Of a DNA stretch of 10,996 bases, positions 6,092 through 10,996 are shown piece after piece. Source of the DNA: Firmicutes bacterium UBA2296 (GTDB taxonomy: Bacteria > Bacillota > UBA994). The notes under the pieces were generated by a model. That model was not told the DNA's origin and did not search any database. It saw nothing but the letters and a program-made list of their open reading frames with translations. Positions within the stretch are counted from its first letter, which is position 1; each line of letters opens with the position of its first letter. The stretch spans positions 1 through 10,996 of the forward strand of contig DDWC01000223.1 in the NCBI GenBank assembly GCA_002345475.1. Reading direction: 5' to 3'. The translations under genes were made by a program, and so were the position numbers.

Positions 6092-6119
6092 TTGAGAAAA
6101 ATAAACATTGGTAAAGAAT
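6092..6119 (+). promoter_or_regulatory. Weak candidate promoter upstream of comM
   Basis: TTGAGA (6092-6097) and AAGAAT (6114-6119) are 16 nt apart in the AT-rich gap between the ZIP gene and comM, each a 4/6 match or better to the sigma-A elements. A transcript from here would cross the inverted repeat at 6133-6165. Another possible -10, AATAAT at 6166-6171, lies just after the repeat but lacks a good -35. The AT-rich composition makes chance matches likely. Confidence 0.22.
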
Positions 6120-6132
6120 AAGTAATAGCAGG

Positions 6133-6165
6133 AAAAACATGTGTTCATAGCGAACACATGTTTTT
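6133..6165 (+). terminator. Perfect 14-bp inverted repeat, likely intrinsic terminator after the ZIP gene
   Basis: AAAAACATGTGTTC (6133-6146) and GAACACATGTTTTT (6152-6165) are exact reverse complements around the 5-nt loop ATAGC. The repeat lies 44 nt after the ZIP stop. Its right arm ends in five T and its left arm begins with five A, the form of a bidirectional intrinsic terminator, although the T run is within the stem and the G+C core is modest. The same sequence also resembles a pair of LexA operators (see the separate entry), so terminator and operator are competing or overlapping readings. Confidence 0.6.
6151..6164 (+). promoter_or_regulatory. Candidate LexA (DinR) box upstream of comM
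   Basis: CGAACACATGTTTT matches the Bacillus-type LexA consensus CGAACRNRYGTTYC at 13 of 14 positions; only the last C is replaced by T. Because the site is one arm of the inverted repeat, the other arm (6134-6147, read on the - strand) matches at 12 of 14, with centres 17 bp apart. The right-hand box ends 25 nt before the comM start. No lexA or other SOS gene is in the window, so operator function is inferred from the match only. Confidence 0.35.
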
Positions 6166-6177
6166 AATAATGTGCGT

Positions 6178-6184
6178 GAGGTGG
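6178..6184 (+). promoter_or_regulatory. Shine-Dalgarno deciding the comM start
   Basis: GAGGTGG is 5 nt before GTG 6190 (and 8 nt before TTG 6193). The further upstream GTG codons at 6172 and 6181 lie before or within this site. Starting at 6190 gives a protein beginning MLAKVW, the common N-terminus of the family. Confidence 0.7.
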
Positions 6185-6189
6185 CTGCT

Positions 6190-7749
6190 GTGTTGGCGAA
6201 GGTATGGGCTTGTACTGTTTTCGGCATAGACGCTTATCCGGTAGAGGTTGAGGTCGACGTGGGAAAGGGATTGCCGTCTTTTGACATAGTCGGCCTGCCT
6301 GACGCATCGGTGAAGGAAGCCCGTGAGCGGGTGCGAGCCGCAGTGCGCAACTGCGGTCTGGAAATACCCACCAGACGCATAACAGTTAACCTGGCCCCTG
6401 CCGATTTGCGCAAGGAAGGAACGGGGTTTGACCTGGCCATTGCGATGGCCCTGTTGGCTGCTTCAGGTCAGGTTCCGCCTGAATCTCTCAGCGGCAAAGT
6501 GCTGGCTGGGGAACTCTCTCTGGATGGTTCGCTCCGCCCAGTGTCCGGAGTACTGTCCATGGCAATCGCCTGCAAAGGCATCGGCTTCGATTTTGTTGTG
6601 CCCCATGCCAATATGGGTGAAGCCTCGCTGGTGGATGGCTTGCAGGTTTTGCCGGTTGGGCATCTTACTGAGCTACTCTCTGTATTGCGCGGTGAGGGAG
6701 AATGGGGGTCTCATCAGGGGCTAAGAGCCGTCTCTTCATCACAAGGCAGCTTTGACGCGGGACTTGATTTCGCAGACATCGCCGGACAGGATCAGGCCAA
6801 GCGTGCACTGGAGATAGCGGCCGCCGGATCCCACAACGTGCTTATGGTGGGGCCACCTGGCTCGGGGAAGACTCTGCTGGCCCGCCATTTGCCGTCCATC
6901 ATGCCGCCAATGCACCGGGAAGAGGCGCTAGAAGTAACAAAAATATACAGTGTAGCGGGGCTTCTCAAGGACAAAGGGTCCCTGGTTGAGGCGAGGCCTT
7001 TCCGCAGTCCGCATCACTCCATATCTTACGGTGGGCTTATCGGAGGTGGCAAGGTGCCTCAGCCTGGCGAGGTTAGCCTCGCACATCACGGCGTCCTTTT
7101 TCTCGATGAGTTCCCTGAGTTCAGTCGCCGCGTCATTGAACAGTTGCGCCAGCCTTTGGAAGACGGCACAGTTACCATTGCTCGGGTAAACGCAACCTTG
7201 ACGTATCCTTCTCAGATCATGTTGCTGGCTGCTATGAACCCCTGTCCGTGTGGCTACCTTGGCGATGCCCTGCGTCCCTGCACATGTACTGCGGGCGAAG
7301 TGGCCCGTTATAATGCCAGAATATCGGGTCCATTGCTCGATCGCATAGACATACAGCTGCCGGTCCCCAGGCTTGAGTACGACGAGTTGACAGGGGAGCG
7401 GAGAGGCGAGCCGTCCCGGGTCATTCGCGACCGAGTGCTTGAGGCCAGACGCAGGCAGGAACAGCGCCTGCGACACCATGGCATTTTTGCTAACGCCAGA
7501 ATGCAGCACCGTCACTTGCGGCAACTGACAATCAGCCAAACGGCGGAGCGCATGCTTTCCCGCGCCTTCCGGCAACTGGCGTTATCGGCCAGAGCGCACG
7601 ACAGAATCCTCAAGGTTTCACGCACCATTGCAGATCTCGCGGGGTCTGAAATTGTCGACGCTGCTCATGTAGCTGAAGCCTTGACTTATCGCACGATGGA
7701 CAGGCAGAGTATCACCCCATCTCTTAACCAGCAGGTGCGGGGCGAATGA
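6190..7749 (+). CDS. comM: ComM/YifB family AAA+ ATPase (Mg chelatase-like)
   Basis: This is a 519-residue protein of full family length. ComM homologues are hexameric AAA+ helicases; in Vibrio and Haemophilus ComM drives branch migration during natural transformation, while the role in Firmicutes is less clear. The N-terminal Lon-like fold domain has GLPSFDIVGLPDASVKEARE, ITVNLAPADLRKEGTGFDL and LAGELSLDG. The AAA+ core has Walker A GPPGSGKT (221-228), Walker B GVLFLDEF (301-308) and the family Cys motif CPCGY ... CTC (352-366), then ARISGPLLDRID. A C-terminal Mg-chelatase domain follows. The start is GTG. It lies upstream of the M28 peptidase gene and dprA, and its TGA overlaps an 18-codon reading frame. 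Confidence 0.93.
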   Translation: MLAKVWACTVFGIDAYPVEVEVDVGKGLPSFDIVGLPDASVKEARERVRAAVRNCGLEIPTRRITVNLAPADLRKEGTGFDLAIAMALLAASGQVPPESLSGKVLAGELSLDGSLRPVSGVLSMAIACKGIGFDFVVPHANMGEASLVDGLQVLPVGHLTELLSVLRGEGEWGSHQGLRAVSSSQGSFDAGLDFADIAGQDQAKRALEIAAAGSHNVLMVGPPGSGKTLLARHLPSIMPPMHREEALEVTKIYSVAGLLKDKGSLVEARPFRSPHHSISYGGLIGGGKVPQPGEVSLAHHGVLFLDEFPEFSRRVIEQLRQPLEDGTVTIARVNATLTYPSQIMLLAAMNPCPCGYLGDALRPCTCTAGEVARYNARISGPLLDRIDIQLPVPRLEYDELTGERRGEPSRVIRDRVLEARRRQEQRLRHHGIFANARMQHRHLRQLTISQTAERMLSRAFRQLALSARAHDRILKVSRTIADLAGSEIVDAAHVAEALTYRTMDRQSITPSLNQQVRGE

Positions 7750-7791
7750 TGGAGAAATATATCTCAGGCGCAGGCAAGTACCGGCCTAAGC

Positions 7792-7798
7792 GAGGAGG
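7792..7798 (+). promoter_or_regulatory. Shine-Dalgarno of the M28 peptidase gene
   Basis: GAGGAGG directly precedes an ATG at 7799 and is 6 nt before the in-frame ATG at 7805. The second ATG has proper spacing and was taken as the start. Confidence 0.85.
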
Positions 7799-7804
7799 AT
7801 GACA

Positions 7805-8908
7805 ATGTTAAGAGAACACGTTGAATACCTTGCGAAAGTTATCGGACCACGGGTCTCGGCGGGGGAAGGCGAAAAGAGGGCAGCCGATTATTGCTTCACA
7901 ACCCTCGAGGAAGCCGGATACGAGGTTGAAATTCAGGAGTTTTGGGCCCTTGACACATTTTCGTGGCTCCACATTACCTTCTTTTTATGGCCTTTGGCAG
8001 CCTGGCTGCTCAGGGCTCCCCTTATTGGATTAATTGGCGCAGCTCTTTTCCTGCTTGATCTGAACACGATCCAGGTGCTCAGCAGGTTGTTCCCCAAACG
8101 CAAAAGTCAAAATGTCTATGCCCGACGGAAAGCTGTGAAAGCATCCGCGAGCCCCGTTATCCTCGTGGCTCACCTCGATAGCAGCAAGGCCGGCCTCAAC
8201 TTCAGCCCCGCGCTGGTCAAAGGCTTCAGGTCTTCCTTTCTTTTCATGGTCGGGTCGATCTGTTCAGCACCGGTTCTACTTTTCCTGTCCAACGCGGCCC
8301 TCATACCCCGCTTTGTGTCGCTCATTCCCTGCGCGTATCTCGCCTTCGCTTCACTCACCCTGTTTCACCGCGAGTTCTGGAACCACGTGACCCCAGGAGC
8401 CAACGATAATGCATCAGGGGTGGCGGCGGTTTTACAGCTGGCTTCTGCAGAAGGCCTCCTTGATGAAGGCCGGGATGTCCGTGTTCTGCTGACGGGATGT
8501 GAAGAAGCCGGGACTTACGGCATGAGCCAGTTCCTCAGTCAATACGGTGCGAAGGTGAGACAGGCACGATTCATCAATCTCGACAACATCGGAGCGGGCA
8601 AATTATTCTACATGTCAGGCGAAGGCATGTTCCCAGTGTTTAAGGCCACACAGGAACTTATCGAGGCCTGCCGCCAAACCGCAGCTGACAATCCCCAGCT
8701 TCAAGTCCGTCAAGGGGTATACACTCTGCTCTCCACTGATGCCATGCCGGCTCTTGTTCGGGGGTACAAGGCGGTAAGTTTCCTGGCTGTCGACGAGGAC
8801 GGCCTCTTACCAAACTGGCATTGGCCCACGGACACTGTGGAAAACGTGGACTTCACGACCGTAGAGACCGCTGTCAGCTTTGTGAGCGCACTTATCAGAA
8901 GGATATAG
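7805..8908 (+). CDS. Membrane-inserted M28 family zinc aminopeptidase
   Basis: This 367-residue protein has the complete two-zinc site of M28 peptidases, which usually release N-terminal amino acids: His123 and Asp125 in VAHLDS, bridging Asp201 in GANDNASG, Glu233-Glu234 in TGCEEAG, Asp260 in LDNIG and His339 in NWHWPTDT. It is unusual in having two hydrophobic blocks: about 53-87 (two helices with WLHITFFLWPLAAWLL) before the first zinc ligand, and about 143-187 (two helices) between the HLDS motif and the NDNASG motif. No cleavable signal peptide is seen, since the first 40 residues are charged and amphipathic, so the enzyme is probably anchored by these helices. Which face of the membrane carries the active site is unclear. 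The substrate is unknown. It lies 55 nt after comM and 19 nt before the first possible dprA start codon region. Confidence 0.85.
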   Translation: MLREHVEYLAKVIGPRVSAGEGEKRAADYCFTTLEEAGYEVEIQEFWALDTFSWLHITFFLWPLAAWLLRAPLIGLIGAALFLLDLNTIQVLSRLFPKRKSQNVYARRKAVKASASPVILVAHLDSSKAGLNFSPALVKGFRSSFLFMVGSICSAPVLLFLSNAALIPRFVSLIPCAYLAFASLTLFHREFWNHVTPGANDNASGVAAVLQLASAEGLLDEGRDVRVLLTGCEEAGTYGMSQFLSQYGAKVRQARFINLDNIGAGKLFYMSGEGMFPVFKATQELIEACRQTAADNPQLQVRQGVYTLLSTDAMPALVRGYKAVSFLAVDEDGLLPNWHWPTDTVENVDFTTVETAVSFVSALIRRI

Positions 8909-8917
8909 CATCTCGTT

Positions 8918-8924
8918 GGGGAGG
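8918..8924 (+). promoter_or_regulatory. Shine-Dalgarno of dprA; start ambiguous
   Basis: GGGGAGG lies before ATG 8925 (0 nt), ATG 8928 (3 nt) and TTG 8931 (6 nt). Spacing favours TTG 8931 and codon preference favours ATG 8928. The TTG at 8916 overlaps the site and is unlikely. Confidence 0.6.
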
Positions 8925-8927
8925 ATG

Positions 8928-10028
8928 ATGTTGACCGTGACCAGGCTTGACCCTCACAATGCATGTTTGAGTTCGCTTTCGGGCATTGCTGGTGTCCGCT
9001 ATGAGCAGTTGGCCGCTGCGAGCTGGAGCTCCGCGGATCTGACCCATGCAGACTTCTATATTGGGTTGGGCGTTGCTCCGCTGTACGCCAGCCGAGCGGC
9101 TCAAGCAGTCAGAAGTTTCGATCCTGATGCTTTGGACAAAGAACTGGATCGATGCAATGCCAGAATAATCACCGTAGCCGAAGATGATTATCCGGCCACC
9201 CTGCGCCATATATTCGATCCGCCCTGGGCGCTTTATGTCAAAGGGCACTTGCATAATGACAGGATGAGAGTTGCCGTGGTGGGCTCGCGCAAGGCCACCC
9301 CCTACGGCAGGCAGGCAGTGGAAAGCCTAGTCCCAGCTCTGACCGAAGGACAAGCCGTGGTGGTAAGCGGCCTGGCCAGAGGGATTGACACTTTGTCCCA
9401 CGTGGTGACATTGCGAAGCGGCGGAATTACCCTGGCAGTTCTGGGCACCGGACTTGATGTAGTGTACCCGACGGAAAACTCCCGGCTTGCCGAAAACATT
9501 CTTGAAAATAATGGGGCCATTATCAGTGAATACTCTGCAGGCACTCCTCCTTTGCCCCATAACTTCCCAGCCCGCAATCGTATTATCAGCGGCATCAGCA
9601 GGGCAGTGCTGGTGGTGGAAGGGGATCGCAACAGCGGTTCACTCATTACGGCAGAACACGCCATGGAACAGGGACGTGACGTCTATGCGGTTCCGGGGAG
9701 CATATTTAGTCCACAGAGCTATGGGCCAAACTGGCTTATCAGCCAGGGAGCTACCCCTGTCACCGGGCCCGAGTCACTCCGGCAGGCCCTGGGGATGGCG
9801 GCGAGCCGGTGCAAAACAGAGGAACAACTGCAATTATCCTTTGAACAGGACAGCCTCCTTGGTATAATGGGCCATGAGCCCCGGGACGTTGATTTCCTGG
9901 TGCAACGCAGTTCGCTGAAAATAGGCGAGTTGCTGGCAGTGCTGTCAGAGCTCGAACTGGGCCAAGTGGTAAGCCGCCTGCCCGGTGGGCGTTACATGGT
10001 AAACCGCCCACGAAGCGACCGCCTGTAG
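8928..10028 (+). CDS. dprA: DNA processing protein DprA (Smf)
   Basis: This 366-residue protein binds incoming single-stranded DNA and loads RecA on it in natural transformation. DprA is also widely conserved in bacteria not known to be competent. An N-terminal helical (SAM/HhH-like) region of about 75 residues is followed by DYPATLRHIFDPPWALYVKG. The Rossmann-like core has VGSRKATPYG (118-127), VSGLARGIDTLSH (146-158), VLGTGLDVVYPTEN, and NFPARNRIISGIS (212-224). SGSLITAEHAMEQGRDVYAVPG completes the core. The C-terminal region (about 318-360) fits the DprA winged-helix domain. The start is uncertain among codons at 8925, 8928 and 8931. topA follows 32 nt after the stop; dprA-topA is a conserved Firmicutes pair. 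Confidence 0.95.
   Translation: MLTVTRLDPHNACLSSLSGIAGVRYEQLAAASWSSADLTHADFYIGLGVAPLYASRAAQAVRSFDPDALDKELDRCNARIITVAEDDYPATLRHIFDPPWALYVKGHLHNDRMRVAVVGSRKATPYGRQAVESLVPALTEGQAVVVSGLARGIDTLSHVVTLRSGGITLAVLGTGLDVVYPTENSRLAENILENNGAIISEYSAGTPPLPHNFPARNRIISGISRAVLVVEGDRNSGSLITAEHAMEQGRDVYAVPGSIFSPQSYGPNWLISQGATPVTGPESLRQALGMAASRCKTEEQLQLSFEQDSLLGIMGHEPRDVDFLVQRSSLKIGELLAVLSELELGQVVSRLPGGRYMVNRPRSDRL
9841..9868 (+). promoter_or_regulatory. Candidate sigma-A promoter for topA inside dprA
   Basis: TTGAAC (9841-9846) is 16 nt upstream of a perfect TATAAT (9863-9868), which is preceded by TGG (9860-9862), giving an extended -10. Transcription would begin near 9875, leaving a leader of about 185 nt before the topA GTG. 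It is the best sigma-A-like match noticed in the window. It lies in the dprA coding sequence (codons of the linker before the winged helix), so it is supported only by motif quality and position. Confidence 0.5.
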
Positions 10029-10060
10029 AGGCATATTATTCTGACAAAAGTGGTGATATC

Positions 10061-10996
10061 GTGTCTGATTATCTGGTTATTGTTGAATCTCCCGCCAAGG
10101 CCCGTACTATTGAAAAGTACATAGGCAAGCAATACACTGTGCGGGCTTCCATGGGACATTTGCGTGATTTACCCAAGAGCCAGCTAGGTGTCGATCTGGA
10201 GAACGGGTTCGCCCCCAAGTATATAACCATACGCGGCAAGGGCGACCTGCTTAAAGAACTGCGACAGCTGGCAAAAAAGGCCAAACGGGTCTATCTGGCA
10301 ACTGACCCTGACCGTGAGGGTGAGGCTATTTCGTGGCACCTCGCAGCTGCCTTGGACGTGTCGCCAGAAGGCCCTTGCAGGGTGACTTTTAATGAGATCA
10401 CAAAGACCGCTGTCAAGAAGGCATTTCAGTCTCCCAGGGAGATTGACATGGCCCGTGTTGACGCACAGCAGGCGCGTCGAGTACTGGATCGCATTGTGGG
10501 CTACAAGCTGTCTCCGCTCTTGTGGCAAAAAGTACGCAAGGGTTTGAGTGCCGGCAGGGTACAATCCGTCGCCGTCAAAATTATCGCCGACCGGGACCGT
10601 GAAATAGACTCTTTTTTGGTTGAGGAGTACTGGAGCATTAACTCCACTCTGAGAGGTGAAAAGGGCAAGTCCTTTGAAGCTAAGCTCACTGGAGTGGAGA
10701 TTCCTGATGAGGCTACGGCCGACAACCTGATCAAAAACCTGGCTGAGCAAGACTTTTTGGTGCAAAGCGTAAAGAAAGCAAAGCGCGAAAGGCGGCCTGC
10801 TCCTCCGTTTACAACCAGTACCCTGCAACAGGAGGCGGCGCGAAAGCTCGGCTTCACCGCTAAGCGCACCATGAGAGTGGCCCAGTCGCTATACGAAGGA
10901 GTAGATCTGGGCAAGGAAGGCGCTGTCGGTCTTATCACATATATGCGCACGGACAGCACTAGACTCTCCCCGGAAGCCATAGGAGCCGCCGCAGGG
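10061..10996 (+). CDS. topA: DNA topoisomerase I TopA (partial, N-terminal 312 residues)
   Basis: The frame from GTG 10061 is open to the window edge. TopA is a type IA topoisomerase that relaxes negative supercoils behind RNA polymerase. The TOPRIM domain begins DYLVIVESPAKARTIEKYIG with catalytic Glu9 and contains ATDPDREGE with the metal-binding Asp82, Asp84 and Glu86. The type IA core follows with RVDAQQARRVLDRIVGYKLS, GLSAGRVQSVAVKII, and PPFTTSTLQQEAARKLGF. The active-site tyrosine is Tyr294 in ITYMRTDST. The gate domain remainder and any C-terminal zinc fingers are outside the window. The GTG start lies 32 nt after dprA and has only a weak GTGGTG site. Tandem dprA-topA order and the promoter motif at 9841 suggest both read-through and independent expression. 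Confidence 0.97.
   Translation, partial: MSDYLVIVESPAKARTIEKYIGKQYTVRASMGHLRDLPKSQLGVDLENGFAPKYITIRGKGDLLKELRQLAKKAKRVYLATDPDREGEAISWHLAAALDVSPEGPCRVTFNEITKTAVKKAFQSPREIDMARVDAQQARRVLDRIVGYKLSPLLWQKVRKGLSAGRVQSVAVKIIADRDREIDSFLVEEYWSINSTLRGEKGKSFEAKLTGVEIPDEATADNLIKNLAEQDFLVQSVKKAKRERRPAPPFTTSTLQQEAARKLGFTAKRTMRVAQSLYEGVDLGKEGAVGLITYMRTDSTRLSPEAIGAAAG

Noticed and set aside
7309..7314. Perfect TATAAT inside comM
   Set aside because: No acceptable -35 lies 16-18 nt upstream and no gene starts downstream within several hundred bases.
6928..7575. Long reverse-strand open frame (215 codons) opposite comM
   Set aside because: It lies wholly within comM, shows no recognisable family motif, has an atypical composition for a real protein, and the comM reading in the same bases is fully conserved.
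10184..10828. Long reverse-strand open frame (214 codons) opposite topA
   Set aside because: It is a shadow of topA; the + strand encodes the intact TOPRIM and core motifs here, and no ribosome binding site or family resemblance was seen on the - strand.
1..10996. A new defence, mobile or biosynthetic system
   Set aside because: Both strands were read for transposases, integrases, direct repeat arrays, toxin-antitoxin pairs and tRNA genes; none was seen, and all sizeable genes belong to known families.

Overview
The window is a chromosomal block of housekeeping genes, all on the + strand, from a Firmicute, most likely of the class Clostridia. This rests on gene order (ffh-rpsP-khpA-ylqD-rimM-trmD-rplS-lepB-rbgA-rnhB-yraN ... 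comM-dprA-topA), the Gram-positive-type genes ylqD and rbgA, strong AGGAGG-type ribosome binding sites, and a moderately GC-rich composition. The genus cannot be fixed from the sequence alone. No tRNA, rRNA, CRISPR array, insertion sequence or phage gene was seen, and no gene-free stretch exceeds about 100 bases.

Region 1 (1-2709) is a ribosome and translation operon. It holds the 3' end of ffh (SRP GTPase), rpsP (bS16), khpA (KH-domain RNA-binding protein), ylqD, rimM (30S maturation factor that works with the S16/S19 region), trmD (tRNA m1G37 methyltransferase) and rplS (bL19). Several genes overlap: ylqD/rimM by 4 nt, rimM/trmD by about 14 nt, and trmD/rplS by 28 nt. A hairpin with a short T run lies over the ffh stop codon, and a convincing intrinsic terminator follows rplS.

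Region 2 (2736-5318) holds lepB (type I signal peptidase), rbgA (circularly permuted GTPase for 50S assembly), rnhB (RNase HII) and yraN (UPF0102, nuclease-like fold). The last three are tightly overlapped. A GC-rich hairpin with a poor T tract lies between lepB and rbgA.

Region 3 (5343-10996) is a DNA-processing block (comM, dprA, topA). Two genes of unrelated function sit beside or within it: a ZIP-family metal transporter before comM, and a membrane-inserted M28 zinc peptidase between comM and dprA. The 100-nt ZIP-comM gap carries a perfect 14-bp inverted repeat. It can act as a terminator, and it also contains a 13/14 match to the Bacillus-type LexA (DinR) box. The 3' end of dprA contains a good extended -10 promoter pointing at topA, whose reading frame runs off the window.

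No undescribed multi-gene system was found. Every sizeable gene belongs to a recognised family. The points most worth checking are regulatory (the LexA-like dyad before comM, the internal topA promoter, the trmD/rplS overlap) and the unusual placement and topology of the M28 peptidase.
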